The notes: a model not told the origin generated them from the sequence alone. A stretch of DNA of 64,000 nt from a bacterium (GCA_021787665.1 JAJYLN010000002.1:189580-253579), one strand, 5' to 3'; shown: positions 52,322 through 61,854, counted from the stretch's first letter. Program-made: numbers and translations.

Positions 52322-52583
52322 GTCCCTGGTCCTCTGTAGGTATGTCCTGTCGGTCCACCGGCTGTCACAGCATGCTGCTTCAATGCCCGATGAATCATTT
52401 CTATCTCTACCCATGATTGGTCCCGCATGTCAAGGCAAGGCTGCGCCAGCTTTGAGTGCTCACAGTTTTACCATGCCTACCATCAGTCAATCGTTACAGA
52501 TGTATTGTTAACGCAAATACATATGTATTATGTCCGTGTTCGTTCTGTTGTATTTCCCTTTCGGTTATAGTATACGGTCTGCT

Positions 52584-53609
52584 ATGACGGTAATAGCGCT
52601 TGATGTGATGGGAGGAGATTACGCGCCGGACGATATCGTAAAGGGCGCTGCATGGATAAGCCTGGACACCACCATCGACGTCATCCTCGTGGGCGACGAG
52701 AAGAAGATCACCGCCAGGCTGAAGGAACTGAAGCACAACCCGGAGCACCTCTCGGTCTACCACGCGTCCCAGTTTATAAGGATGGACGAGTCTCCCAAGG
52801 AGGCCATCGAGAAGAAGCCGGATGCATCCATCCTTGCTGCCGCACGGCTCGTGAAGGAGGGCAAAGCAGAGGCGCTCGTGAGCGCCGGGAACACCGGGGC
52901 GTGTATCATGGCGTGCGCAAAGACCTTCACCAAGATCCCCGGCATCCACAAGGCAGCCCTGGCCTCGGTCTATCCCACGGAGACCAGGCGCGGAAAGAAG
53001 AACGACCCCTTCTCTCTGATACTCGACGTGGGGGCTACGATAAACGTTACCGCGAACGACCTCGTGACATTCGCTATCATGGGGAGCTCGTACGCCGCGC
53101 GTATCAGCAGGAACCCGAGGCCGCGGGTGGCGATCCTTTCCAATGGAACCGAGGAAATGAAGGGCACCGCGGAGATAGTGGATGCCTACCGGATGCTGAA
53201 AGACTATAAGAAAATAAACTTCGTGGGTAACATCGAGGGCATCGATATACCGAGGGGGATCGCGGACGTAGTCGTGTGCAGCGGCTTTACCGGGAACATC
53301 GTCCTCAAGATGCTCGAAGGCGTTTCCGATACCGTCATGGAGCTCGCGCGGTATGCGTACAAGACGAGCTACCTGTGGAAGTTCGGCCTGATGATGCTGA
53401 GAGGCGCCATATCGCAGCTCAAGGATATCACAGACTGGGAGCAGTACGGCGGCGCCCCCCTGCTCGGGTTCGAGAGCCTCTTTATAAAGGCCCATGGAAG
53501 GTCAAAGGCCAGGGCCACGGCCAATGCCATTAAGGTGGCGGCAAAGGCGGCGAGCAGCGGGCTCATCAAGGACATATCTGCTACGATCAAAGACTTCTCA
53601 TTCGTTTAA
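52584..53609 (+). CDS. plsX: Phosphate acyltransferase PlsX
   Basis: The ATG at 52584 gives 341 residues starting MTVIALDVMGGDYAPDDIVK, the standard PlsX opening; the ATG at 52530 would add 18 hydrophobic residues. Other marks are VKEGKAEALVSAGNTGACIM, ALASVYPTETRRGKKNDPFS, LDVGATINVTANDLVTFAIM and DVVVCSGFTGNIVLKMLEGV. PlsX makes acyl-phosphate from acyl-ACP for phospholipid synthesis. No fabH or acpP gene follows; instead a HAD-like gene starts right after the stop. Confidence 0.94.
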   Translation: MTVIALDVMGGDYAPDDIVKGAAWISLDTTIDVILVGDEKKITARLKELKHNPEHLSVYHASQFIRMDESPKEAIEKKPDASILAAARLVKEGKAEALVSAGNTGACIMACAKTFTKIPGIHKAALASVYPTETRRGKKNDPFSLILDVGATINVTANDLVTFAIMGSSYAARISRNPRPRVAILSNGTEEMKGTAEIVDAYRMLKDYKKINFVGNIEGIDIPRGIADVVVCSGFTGNIVLKMLEGVSDTVMELARYAYKTSYLWKFGLMMLRGAISQLKDITDWEQYGGAPLLGFESLFIKAHGRSKARATANAIKVAAKAASSGLIKDISATIKDFSFV

Positions 53610-54644
53610 ATGGACCGCATCATCTATAGATGGGACCTCGATAAGACCTACCTGAAAACGGAATTTGAGACAGTCAAAGGACTCGTGAGGACAGCCTTCC
53701 AGTCCGCCGAGGAGAAAGAGAGCGTTCCGGGCGCACCATCGTTGCTTAAGGAGCTGCAGAAGGACGAGGGAAACAGCGTATACTTCATATCCGGCAGTCC
53801 TAAGCAGATGCGCAAGGTCCTCGAACAGAAGCTCAGGATCGACGGCATCAACTGGACGGAGCTTGTGCTGAAGCCGAATCTTCAGAACCTTTTGCACGGG
53901 AGGTTCCATGCGCTCAAAGAGCAGATCGGCTACAAGCTGCCCGTACTGCTCGAAGACAGGATGAAGTCCGGACAGAACTCCAGGGAGGTCCTCTTCGGCG
54001 ACGATGCAGAGTCCGATGCGTACATATATTCCTTGTATGCTGATACGATCGCGGGCAAGGTGAACGAAGGGACGATAGGGGAGATTATGGACCTTGCTCA
54101 TGTGCCCACGGTAAACAAAAAAAAGTCAGTACACGTCGTCAGGCACCTGGAGTTCTCCGATGCCGTCGGCAGAATATTCATCTATCTCGAGAAGAGGTCG
54201 CCCCCGAAGGGGTTCGATATATACGGGAGCAGGGTCGTCCCGATTTACAACTATTTCCAGGCCGTGCTGGTCCTGTATACGGAGGGGCTCATGAAGATGA
54301 CCTCCGTGATAAGGATCATACTCGACCTTGTTTTCGAGTACAGGACCACAGCGTCGACTTTCGCCAACTCGTTCCAGGACCTGCTGCGGAGGGGCATGAT
54401 CGACATGGCCCGGTCCGCCGAGATCATCGAAGGTGTACGGCACAGCCTGGGCCAGAAGATAATCCCTCTGCCCCAAAATTTCTATGAGGACCTGATGGCC
54501 AAGCTCGATACGCTGAAAGGCATCGAAGAAAAAGACGATACGGGCGGCACTATCCGGCCGATAGACTATATCGCCCTCTTTCAAGATCAGCACAGGAAGC
54601 AGGTGAAGCAGAAAAAGTCCCTGTTCGACAAACTTTTCGGCTGA
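53610..54644 (+). CDS. HAD-like protein with APP1/DUF2183-type phosphatase domain
   Basis: The protein has 344 residues. The N-terminal half has RIIYRWDLDKTYLKTEF (D-x-D-x-T nucleophile motif), VYFISGSPKQMRKVL (motif II Ser), and VLFGDDAESDAYIYSLYAD (acidic motif IV), the order found in DUF2183/APP1 phosphatidate phosphatases. The C-terminal ~150 residues are mainly helical with a hydrophobic stretch and do not match a domain that I know. The start directly follows the plsX stop, so it may act on phospholipid precursors. The function is inferred. Confidence 0.7.
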   Translation: MDRIIYRWDLDKTYLKTEFETVKGLVRTAFQSAEEKESVPGAPSLLKELQKDEGNSVYFISGSPKQMRKVLEQKLRIDGINWTELVLKPNLQNLLHGRFHALKEQIGYKLPVLLEDRMKSGQNSREVLFGDDAESDAYIYSLYADTIAGKVNEGTIGEIMDLAHVPTVNKKKSVHVVRHLEFSDAVGRIFIYLEKRSPPKGFDIYGSRVVPIYNYFQAVLVLYTEGLMKMTSVIRIILDLVFEYRTTASTFANSFQDLLRRGMIDMARSAEIIEGVRHSLGQKIIPLPQNFYEDLMAKLDTLKGIEEKDDTGGTIRPIDYIALFQDQHRKQVKQKKSLFDKLFG

Positions 54645-54658
54645 ACAGATGGGCACCC

Positions 54659-55588
54659 ATGGATGAGAAACAGGGTATCGTCATCATTGCAGGACCGACC
54701 GCTACCGGGAAAACCGGGCGCAGCATAGAGCTTGCCCTGTCTTTCAGGGGGGAGGTCGTCAACAGTGATTCCAGACAGGTGTACCGGTATATGGACATTG
54801 GTACCGCAAAGCCGGACCACGCTCAGATGAACGCTGTTCGACACCATATGATAGATATCGTGGATCCCTCCGTGCGATTCAATGCGGCACGGTATATCGA
54901 TATGGCCGATGCGTGCATCGGTGAATTGCGCGACCGGGGGTATGTTCCCTTTATCACCGGCGGGACCGGCCTTTACATAAAAGCCCTGCTGTATGGTCTT
55001 GCGCCGATCCCTCCCATCGACGATGCGGTGAGGAGCGCTATAAGGGATCAACACAGGCTGTATGGAAACGAGGCTTTGTACGAGAGGCTGAAGCAGGCCG
55101 ATCCGGACGATGCGTCCCGTATACGGGTGACGGACAGCTATAGGATCATACGGGCACTCGAGGTATTCACGGCCACCGGCACCTCCTTGCATGCCTATGC
55201 GGCACGGCATGGGTTCTCCAGGAAGAGGTACAGCTATACCTACATTGTCCTCTATGATTCCGACAGAAGCCGGTACCATGCCGCCATAGACGCGCGAACC
55301 GACAGCATGGTCGAGAAGGGACTGATAGATGAGGTTAAGTGGTTGATCGATAAGGGATACGACAGGGACCTTCCTGCAATGAGGACCGTAGGATATACGG
55401 AGATCATTGATTATCTTCATAAGAAGACAGACCTTACTACTGCAGTAGCGCTTATCAAGAAACATACGAAGGCCTATGCGAAAAGACAGGTCACGTGGTT
55501 TAAAGGCATAAAAGATGCATTATGGGTTGATATGCAGGACGGGAACGACCGATTGAACGAGCTCGTAAAGAGGGCAATTCATGCCTAA
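54659..55588 (+). CDS. miaA: tRNA dimethylallyltransferase
   Basis: The protein has 309 residues. It has the P-loop [60 protein letters not shown] and [17 protein letters not shown], then [18 protein letters not shown]. MiaA adds the isopentenyl group to A37 of tRNAs that read U-starting codons. The end (KRQVTWFKG) is typical. It overlaps the start of the sigma-54 activator gene by eight bases. Confidence 0.95.
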   Translation: MDEKQGIVIIAGPTATGKTGRSIELALSFRGEVVNSDSRQVYRYMDIGTAKPDHAQMNAVRHHMIDIVDPSVRFNAARYIDMADACIGELRDRGYVPFITGGTGLYIKALLYGLAPIPPIDDAVRSAIRDQHRLYGNEALYERLKQADPDDASRIRVTDSYRIIRALEVFTATGTSLHAYAARHGFSRKRYSYTYIVLYDSDRSRYHAAIDARTDSMVEKGLIDEVKWLIDKGYDRDLPAMRTVGYTEIIDYLHKKTDLTTAVALIKKHTKAYAKRQVTWFKGIKDALWVDMQDGNDRLNELVKRAIHA

Positions 55589-57170
55589 GACGCCCGACGG
55601 CTTCGTAAAACAGTTGAACAGCAAGAAAAAGCAGCTTACGGTGCTCTACGAGGTAAGCAAGCAGCTTGCGTCGACGATAGACTTCAGTGCATCCATCCAT
55701 TCGAGCCTGAAGCTGCTGGCGACGTACCTCGATATCCAGAGGATAGCCCTGTTCGTGCTCGAGCAGGAGACAAAGGAGTTCGTGATACGCTACGCATATG
55801 GCTTTACACAGGAAGAGAGGCAGAAGGGCAGGTACCGGCTGGGTGAAGGGATAACGGGCAAGGTAGCAAAGAGCGGGATACCCATCGTGCTGCCGGACGT
55901 GAAGGACGAGCCGATGTTCATGAACAAGACGGGAAAGGAGATCAAAAAGGACAGCCTGTCGTACATCGCGGTGCCCGTGAAGATAGACAAGAAGGTCGTG
56001 GGCGTTTTGAGCGTGCAGAGGCAACTCACGGACGAGAGCTCCTTCGAGGAAGACGTGAACATACTATCCATGACCGCGACGCTCATAGGCCAGGCCATGG
56101 GTCTGAACAGCGTGATAGAGAAGCAGCGCGAGGACATGGAGCAGGAAAAGTCCGTGCTGATCAGGGAATTGAAGTCCAAATACAGGCCGGAGAACATCAT
56201 CGGCATAAGCCCGGGCATCGAAGAGGTGTTCGAGATCGTCGACCGGGTAAGCCCCACCAGAGCCACGATCCTGCTCAGGGGAGAGAGCGGGACCGGCAAG
56301 GAGCTCGTGGCCAGAGCGATACACTTTCATAGTCCGAGGGCCGGAAAGCCCTTCGTCAAGATGAACTGTGCAGCGCTCCCGGACAACTTGCTCGAGAGCG
56401 AGTTGTTCGGGCACGAGAAAGGGGCGTTTACCGGGGCGTTCGAGGCAAAGAAGGGCAGGTTCGAGCTTGCAAACGAGGGTACGATATTCCTCGACGAAAT
56501 AGGCGAGATTAGCCTCTCAACGCAGGCGAAGCTCCTCAGGGTGATCCAGGAAAAGCGCTTCGAGAGGCTCGGAGGCACGAAGACGATAGAGTCCGATGTC
56601 AGGATTATAGCTGCTACGAACAGCGATCTCGAGAAAGGAATAAAGGAGAGGACGTTCCGGGAGGATCTATATTACAGGTTGAATGTTGTGCCCATATTCA
56701 TGCCCTCCCTGCGCAATCGAAAAGAAGATATTCCGCTGCTCGTGGAGCATTTCCTGCGTCGGTTCAACAAGGAGCACGGCAAGTCTCTTGTCCTGTCCGA
56801 GCGGGCCATGGAGTTTATGATAAAGTATAACTGGCCGGGCAACGTCCGGGAACTCGAGAACATGGTGGAACGTGCGGTCATCATGACGAAAGGCAGCGTC
56901 ATCAACATCAGGGACATCCCGCTGCCGGTCGTAACCGGCGAGCCTGCAAAGGACGAAACTATCGCACCGAAACAGGCTATCTTCGAGCACTACAAGCTCG
57001 ACTCGGTCGTCGAGGACATAGAGAAGAGCAGGATTATGGATGCGCTCAAGAAGACGGGAGGCGTCAAGGCGAAGGCCGCCCGACTGCTCGGCATTACGCA
57101 GAGGCAGCTCGGCTATAAGATACAGAAGTACCGGATCTCGATCGAGGTAGACGCGACAGTCGGCTCGTAA
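55581..57170 (+). CDS. Sigma-54-dependent transcriptional activator, GAF-AAA+-Fis (NifA-like)
   Basis: The protein has 529 residues. A GAF domain (~30-180; [39 protein letters not shown]) precedes the AAA+ domain with [20 protein letters not shown] (Walker A), [16 protein letters not shown] (GAFTGA loop for sigma-54) and [20 protein letters not shown] (Walker B). The C-terminal Fis helix-turn-helix is [20 protein letters not shown], close to NifA. It is followed at once by glnA and two amt genes with sigma-54 promoters, which makes it the likely activator of that set. No receiver domain is present, so control is through the GAF domain or partner proteins. Confidence 0.92.
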   Translation: MPKTPDGFVKQLNSKKKQLTVLYEVSKQLASTIDFSASIHSSLKLLATYLDIQRIALFVLEQETKEFVIRYAYGFTQEERQKGRYRLGEGITGKVAKSGIPIVLPDVKDEPMFMNKTGKEIKKDSLSYIAVPVKIDKKVVGVLSVQRQLTDESSFEEDVNILSMTATLIGQAMGLNSVIEKQREDMEQEKSVLIRELKSKYRPENIIGISPGIEEVFEIVDRVSPTRATILLRGESGTGKELVARAIHFHSPRAGKPFVKMNCAALPDNLLESELFGHEKGAFTGAFEAKKGRFELANEGTIFLDEIGEISLSTQAKLLRVIQEKRFERLGGTKTIESDVRIIAATNSDLEKGIKERTFREDLYYRLNVVPIFMPSLRNRKEDIPLLVEHFLRRFNKEHGKSLVLSERAMEFMIKYNWPGNVRELENMVERAVIMTKGSVINIRDIPLPVVTGEPAKDETIAPKQAIFEHYKLDSVVEDIEKSRIMDALKKTGGVKAKAARLLGITQRQLGYKIQKYRISIEVDATVGS

Positions 57171-57203
57171 CCGGGCACATGATTACATTCATGTCACATA
57201 GTA

Positions 57204-57235
57204 ACAGATTTGTAATCGCGATACGACAAAATTGT
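57204..57235 (+). promoter_or_regulatory. Paired palindromes upstream of glnA (candidate activator sites)
   Basis: ACAGATTTGT (57204-57213) and ACAAAATTGT (57226-57235) lie with centres 22 bp apart, ~90-115 bp upstream of the -24 box. Similar pairs precede both amt genes, so they are probable sites for a common regulator. Confidence 0.6.
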
Positions 57236-57319
57236 GGAATCCGGAGGTGGTGGAAACAAGCAGATGTCGGCGTGAGGTTTCGATGAATGTCGCGCGATAG
57301 TTGTAGTTGACATATAGCG

Positions 57320-57336
57320 TTGGCATGCTATTTGCT
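57320..57336 (+). promoter_or_regulatory. Sigma-54 promoter of glnA
   Basis: TTGGCATG-CTAT-TTGCT fits YTGGCAYG-N4-TTGCW, with GG and GC ten bases apart. It lies 31 bp before the glnA start. Confidence 0.85.
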
Positions 57337-57367
57337 TTAAAATTCATTAAAAAAATGAGGAGGCTCT

Positions 57368-58780
57368 ATGACACCGAAAGAGGTATTGAAGTTTATCTCG
57401 GACAAGAAGATAAGCTATGTAGATCTGAAATTTCTCGACTTCGTGGGGACGTGGCAACATTTCACGATACCCGTGCACGAGTTACAAGAAGATGTCTTTG
57501 AGGAAGGGCTCGGGTTCGACGGCAGCAGTATCAGGGGGTGGCAGCCGATACACGCGAGCGATATGCTCGTATTGCCGGATCCAGCGACCGCGGTCATCGA
57601 CCCCTTTATCCATGAGCCGACCTTGAGCATGATATGCAATATTCAGGACCCCATCACGAAAGAGTACTACACAAGGGATCCGAGGAACATAGCGAGGAAG
57701 GCGGAGAACTATCTGAAGTCCACGGGCATCGGCGATGTGGCCTATTTCGGCCCGGAGCTCGAGTTCTTCATATTCGACGACATCCGCTACAACCAGTCGG
57801 TCAATGAAGGCTATTACTATATAGACTCCGTCGAAGGACAGTGGAACACCGGCAGGGTGGAAAACCCGAATATTGGCTACAAGCCGAGATATAAGGAAGG
57901 CTATTTCCCGGTGTCACCCACGGATTCCCAGACCGATATCAGGAGCGAGATCGTAACGACGATGGAGGCCATCGGACTCAAGATCGAGAAGCACCATCAC
58001 GAGGTTGCGACCGGCGGTCAGGCGGAGATAGACATGGTGTTCAGTCCCTTGCTGAACATGGGCGATATGGTCATGTGGTATAAGCACGTCGTCAAGAACG
58101 TTGCCATGAAGCACAACAGGACGGCCACCTTCATGCCCAAGCCCCTGTACGGCGACAATGGCTCCGGCATGCACACGCACCAGAGCATATGGAAGGCCGG
58201 CAAGCCCCTTTTTGCGGGGAACGGATACGGCGGCATGAGTGAACTCGCCATGCATTACATCGGCGGCATATTGAAACACGCATCTGCTATCTGCGCCTTT
58301 ACCAATCCCACGACCAACTCGTACAGAAGATTAGTCCCGGGCTTCGAGGCGCCGGTGAACCTTGCATATTCGAGCAGGAACAGGTCTGCTTCCATAAGAA
58401 TACCGATGTACTCGCCGAGCCCCAAGTCCAAGAGGATAGAAGTGAGGTTTCCGGACCCCGCGTCGAACAGCTACCTCGCGTTTTCGGCCATGCTCATGGC
58501 CGGACTCGACGGCATACAGAACAAGATAAAACCCGGTGACCCCCTCGATAAGGACATCTACGGCCTTTCCCCGGAGGAGCTGAAGAACGTTCCGAGTACG
58601 CCGGGTAGCCTCGAAGAGGCGCTCAATGCCCTGACGAGAGATCATGAATTCCTGCTGAAGGGTGACGTGTTCACGTCCGATGTGATCGAGACCTGGATCG
58701 ATTACAAGACCAAGGCGGAGATCAACCCTATCAAGCTCAGGCCGGTACCGATGGAGTTCAGCCTGTACTTCGACGCATAG
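57368..58780 (+). CDS. glnA: Glutamine synthetase, type I
   Basis: The protein has 470 residues, the length of GSI-beta type enzymes. It begins [20 protein letters not shown] and has [62 protein letters not shown] and [20 protein letters not shown]. The adenylylation loop reads [20 protein letters not shown], with the Tyr present, so GlnE-type adenylylation is possible. AGGAGG precedes the start. The gene is transcribed from a sigma-54 promoter and followed by a strong hairpin terminator. Reaction: ATP-dependent glutamate plus ammonia to glutamine. Confidence 0.96.
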   Translation: MTPKEVLKFISDKKISYVDLKFLDFVGTWQHFTIPVHELQEDVFEEGLGFDGSSIRGWQPIHASDMLVLPDPATAVIDPFIHEPTLSMICNIQDPITKEYYTRDPRNIARKAENYLKSTGIGDVAYFGPELEFFIFDDIRYNQSVNEGYYYIDSVEGQWNTGRVENPNIGYKPRYKEGYFPVSPTDSQTDIRSEIVTTMEAIGLKIEKHHHEVATGGQAEIDMVFSPLLNMGDMVMWYKHVVKNVAMKHNRTATFMPKPLYGDNGSGMHTHQSIWKAGKPLFAGNGYGGMSELAMHYIGGILKHASAICAFTNPTTNSYRRLVPGFEAPVNLAYSSRNRSASIRIPMYSPSPKSKRIEVRFPDPASNSYLAFSAMLMAGLDGIQNKIKPGDPLDKDIYGLSPEELKNVPSTPGSLEEALNALTRDHEFLLKGDVFTSDVIETWIDYKTKAEINPIKLRPVPMEFSLYFDA

Positions 58781-58805
58781 CTTATTTCAATGATGAGAAT
58801 GATAC

Positions 58806-58835
58806 AAGGGCCATGCTGGCTACAGCATGGCCCTT
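58806..58835. terminator. Rho-independent-like terminator after glnA; dispersed repeat copy
   Basis: AAGGGCCATGCTG and CAGCATGGCCCTT form a perfect 13-bp stem with the loop GCTA, followed by TTCTGTTC. The same element, with covarying stem bases, occurs at 47500-47531. Confidence 0.8.
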
Positions 58836-58897
58836 TCTGTTCATGAGCAGTCCCACCCGTCGTCCTTCATACTGACCCTCTATTTTGTAATACACCC

Positions 58898-58928
58898 ACA
58901 AACTTGTACATTGTGTTTACAAAATTGT
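58898..58928 (+). promoter_or_regulatory. Paired palindromes upstream of the first amt gene
   Basis: ACAAACTTGT (58898-58907) and ACAAAATTGT (58919-58928) have centres 21 bp apart and lie 35-65 bp before the -24 box. Confidence 0.6.
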
Positions 58929-58962
58929 TACACATTCTCGTCGCCTACAGACAGAAAAGGGG

Positions 58963-58979
58963 TTGGCATACGAAATGCT
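58963..58979 (+). promoter_or_regulatory. Sigma-54 promoter of the first amt gene
   Basis: TTGGCATA-CGAA-ATGCT keeps the GG and GC ten bases apart and matches most of the consensus; the -12 box reads ATGC rather than TTGC. Confidence 0.75.
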
Positions 58980-59021
58980 CATTATGATCTTGAACTAACG
59001 ATAGGCGAAGGAGAGGAAACC

Positions 59022-60335
59022 ATGAGAAGGCTTCTACCGTATTCGATAGTGTTGTTTGTTTCGTTCATGCTGCCAGCAGCAGCATTTGCCGGCACCGCAG
59101 GTGCAGTTCAGAGCATCAATACCGGCGACACCGCATTCGTTCTCGCCGCAGCCGCGCTCGTCATGCTCATGACGCCTGGACTCGCATTGTTCTATGGCGG
59201 TATGGTACGGAAAAAGAACGTCCTCGCGACCATCATGCAGAGCTTTATCCTCCTTGCAGTCATCAGTATCCAATGGGTCCTGTGGGGATATAGCCTCTCG
59301 TTCGGTCCGGACTTCCACGGGTTTATCGGGAGTCTTGCCTGGATAGGATTGAACCACGTCGGGCTTGCGCCTGACCCGGCCTATGCACCGACGATCCCCC
59401 ACGAGGCTTTCATGATATTCCAGATGATGTTCGCCGTCATAACGCCTGGTCTTATCACCGGGTCGTTTGCCGAACGGATGAAATTCAGCACCTTCTTATT
59501 GTTCGTGGTCCTGTGGTCCACACTCGTCTACGATCCCATAACCCATTGGGTATGGGGGGCCGGAGGATGGCTAAAGTCCATGGGAGTCCTCGACTTTGCC
59601 GGTGGACTGGTCGTCCATCTGAGCTCGGGTATTGCGGCACTCGCCGCTGTGTTCGTCATCGGCAAGAGACATAATTACGGAAGAGAGCCGTACATGCCGC
59701 ACAACCTCACTATGACCATGCTCGGGACAGCACTGCTGTGGTTCGGCTGGTTCGGATTCAACGCCGGCAGCGCACTCTCGGCGGGAGCGATCGCAACATC
59801 GGCGTTTGTTGCAACGAACATAGCGGGTGCGGCCGGGACGCTCGGCTGGATTACGTTCGAATGGATGAAGAAGGGCAAGCCGACCATGCTCGGCGCAGCA
59901 AGCGGCGCCGTCGCCGGTCTCGCGACTATCACACCTGCATCGGGGTTCGTTGGGCCCCTCGCGGCTATCGTCATCGGGTTTGTGGCTGGCGGGATGTGTT
60001 ACTACGCGGTGGGCATCAAGTTCAAGCTCGGGTATGACGATGCCCTCGACGTCGTTGGCGTCCACGGTGTCGGCGGCGTATTGGGCGTACTGGCAACCGG
60101 CATCTTTGCGACCCTCGCGGTCAATGCGGCCGGTGCGAATGGACTCCTGTACGGCAATGCCCGGCAGCTCCTCGTCCAATTGATCGGTGTCGTGGCCATC
60201 GCGGCATACAGTTTTGTCTTTACGATAGGGATCCTGAAGTTACTCGACGCGGTGATGGGCCTGAGGGTGACCCGCGAAGATGAGATTGCCGGACTCGATG
60301 TTGCCCAACACGGCGAAGAAGGGTACAACATGTAG
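59022..60335 (+). CDS. amt: Ammonium transporter (Amt/MEP family), copy 1
   Basis: The ATG at 59022 (GGAGAGG just upstream) gives 437 residues. A cleavable signal (MLPAAAFAGTAGA) precedes about 11 membrane helices. Amt marks are LVMLMTPGLALFYGGMVRKK (first helix pair), HWVWGAGGWL, FNAGSALSAGAIATSAFVAT and VHGVGGVLGVLATGIFA; the twin pore histidines lie in DVVGVHGVGG and the region around GGLVVHLSSG. It brings in ammonium when it is scarce. The C-terminus EIAGLDVAQHGEEGYNM is the typical regulatory tail that binds GlnK. No glnK gene is adjacent. Confidence 0.95.
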   Translation: MRRLLPYSIVLFVSFMLPAAAFAGTAGAVQSINTGDTAFVLAAAALVMLMTPGLALFYGGMVRKKNVLATIMQSFILLAVISIQWVLWGYSLSFGPDFHGFIGSLAWIGLNHVGLAPDPAYAPTIPHEAFMIFQMMFAVITPGLITGSFAERMKFSTFLLFVVLWSTLVYDPITHWVWGAGGWLKSMGVLDFAGGLVVHLSSGIAALAAVFVIGKRHNYGREPYMPHNLTMTMLGTALLWFGWFGFNAGSALSAGAIATSAFVATNIAGAAGTLGWITFEWMKKGKPTMLGAASGAVAGLATITPASGFVGPLAAIVIGFVAGGMCYYAVGIKFKLGYDDALDVVGVHGVGGVLGVLATGIFATLAVNAAGANGLLYGNARQLLVQLIGVVAIAAYSFVFTIGILKLLDAVMGLRVTREDEIAGLDVAQHGEEGYNM

Positions 60336-60401
60336 GGTCTGACCATCCCCCAAAGGGCGATCCATCGAAGCGCCCCTGCAGCCCTATTCTGTTATACCCT
60401 T

Positions 60402-60433
60402 ACAAACTTGTAACCAAAACAATACACAATTGA
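60402..60433 (+). promoter_or_regulatory. Paired palindromes upstream of the second amt gene
   Basis: ACAAACTTGT (60402-60411) is identical to the first site of copy 1; the second site is weaker, ACACAATTGA (60424-60433), with centres 22 bp apart. Confidence 0.55.
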
Positions 60434-60434
60434 T

Positions 60435-60463
60435 GCATGCCAGCAGGGAATCCGCTGGCATGC
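60435..60463 (+). promoter_or_regulatory. Perfect inverted repeat overlapping the -24 box of amt copy 2
   Basis: GCATGCCAGC (60435-60444) and GCTGGCATGC (60454-60463) are perfect 10-bp arms around a nine-base loop. The right arm contains the -24 element. Confidence 0.65.
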
Positions 60464-60471
60464 AAATTGCA
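60455..60471 (+). promoter_or_regulatory. Sigma-54 promoter of the second amt gene
   Basis: CTGGCATG-CAAA-TTGCA is a full match to YTGGCAYG-N4-TTGCW and lies 41 bp before the start codon. Confidence 0.88.
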
Positions 60472-60511
60472 ATTACCTTGTATATCACAAACGATGATCA
60501 GAGGAGTATCT

Positions 60512-61828
60512 ATGAAAAAGTTCCTGTCCCCTATGATTTTGTTCTTTGCCGCTCTGCTGATGCCAGCGGTAGCACTTGCATACAGGTCAGGCAATGGGTT
60601 GAAAAACATCAGTGCGGGCGATACGGCCTGGGTGCTTGCCTCCACAGCGCTCGTTATGCTCATGACACCTGGACTCGCGCTGTTCTATGGCGGTATGGTG
60701 CGGAAAAAGAACGTCCTCGCGACCATCATGCAGAGCTTTATCCTCCTCGCGGTCATCAGCATCCAGTGGGTCCTGTGGGGATACAGCCTCTCGTTCGGTC
60801 CGGACATCCACGGCATCATCGGGAGCCTTGCATGGTTCGGGCTCAACCATGTAGGTCTCGCACCTGACCCTGACTATGCCTCCACAATACCGCACCAGGT
60901 GTTCATGATGTTCCAGATGATGTTTGCGGTCATAACCCCGGCGCTTATGACCGGCGCATTCGCAGAACGGATGAAGTTCAAGACCTTTCTCGTGTTCATC
61001 GTGCTGTGGGCGACGCTCGTCTACGACCCGATAGCACACTGGGTATGGGGGGCAGGAGGCTGGATACACCGGCTCGGTGCGCTCGATTTTGCCGGCGGCA
61101 CGGTCGTTCATATAAGCGCCGCCATATCTGCGCTCGCTGCGATCCTCATTATCGGCAAGCGGCACAATTATGGAAAAGAACATAACCCTCCCCATAACCT
61201 TACCATGACCGTACTGGGGGCGTCATTGCTGTGGTTCGGGTGGTTCGGGTTCAACGCCGGGAGTGCGCTGTCTGCTGGTGCGCTTGCGGGATCTGCATTC
61301 ATCGTTACCAATATAGCTGCCGCCGCGGCAACACTCGGATGGCTCTTCACTGAATGGGTACGCAACGGTAAACCGACCATGCTGGGTGCTGTGAGCGGCT
61401 CTGTTGCCGGGCTCGTTGCGATTACGCCGGCATCGGGGTACGTCGGCCCGGTGCCCGCCATGATCATAGGCTTTGTGGCGGGTATGCTATGCTACTATGT
61501 CGTGAGTTTAAAGTCCCGGTTCGGCTATGACGACTCACTCGACGTCATCGGCGTCCATGGCGTCGGTGGTACCTTCGGTGCGCTCGCGACCGGACTTTTC
61601 GCGAGCGTTGCGATCAATGCCGGGGGTGCGAACGGCCTGCTCTACGGTAACCCAAAGCAGCTCATCGTCCAGCTCATAGCGGTCCTCGTAACGATCACGT
61701 ATGGATTTTTGGCGACGTTCATTATCGTCAAAGCAATCGATGTTGTCATGGGACTAAGGGTAACCCAGGAAGAGGAAGTCATGGGCCTCGATATCACGCA
61801 GCACGGCGAAGAAGGCTACAATATGTGA
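60512..61828 (+). CDS. amt: Ammonium transporter (Amt/MEP family), copy 2
   Basis: The ATG at 60512 (GAGGAG upstream) gives 438 residues. The layout equals copy 1: a signal segment (ALLMPAVALAYRSGNG), about 11 helices, ALVMLMTPGLALFYGGMVRK, HWVWGAGGWIH, FNAGSALSAGALAGSAFIVT, VIGVHGVGGTFGALATGLFA, and the tail VMGLDITQHGEEGYNM. Large identical runs at protein level show that the two arose by duplication, while silent-site differences show that it is not very recent. It has its own sigma-54 promoter, so the two copies can be tuned separately. Confidence 0.95.
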   Translation: MKKFLSPMILFFAALLMPAVALAYRSGNGLKNISAGDTAWVLASTALVMLMTPGLALFYGGMVRKKNVLATIMQSFILLAVISIQWVLWGYSLSFGPDIHGIIGSLAWFGLNHVGLAPDPDYASTIPHQVFMMFQMMFAVITPALMTGAFAERMKFKTFLVFIVLWATLVYDPIAHWVWGAGGWIHRLGALDFAGGTVVHISAAISALAAILIIGKRHNYGKEHNPPHNLTMTVLGASLLWFGWFGFNAGSALSAGALAGSAFIVTNIAAAAATLGWLFTEWVRNGKPTMLGAVSGSVAGLVAITPASGYVGPVPAMIIGFVAGMLCYYVVSLKSRFGYDDSLDVIGVHGVGGTFGALATGLFASVAINAGGANGLLYGNPKQLIVQLIAVLVTITYGFLATFIIVKAIDVVMGLRVTQEEEVMGLDITQHGEEGYNM

Positions 61829-61854
61829 GTCGGACCCGGACCGGCCGGACTCAC
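61825..61854. terminator. Hairpin after amt copy 2
   Basis: GTGAGTC and GACTCAC form the outer stem around a GC-rich inner part (CCGG/CCGG). It overlaps the amt stop and lies just before the end of the convergent lipoprotein gene, so it may serve both. Confidence 0.6.

Noticed and set aside
57204-57235. Classical NifA upstream sites (TGT-N10-ACA) before glnA
   Set aside because: The TGT and ACA triplets are 11-12 bases apart rather than ten; the ACAAANTTGT palindrome describes all three promoters better.
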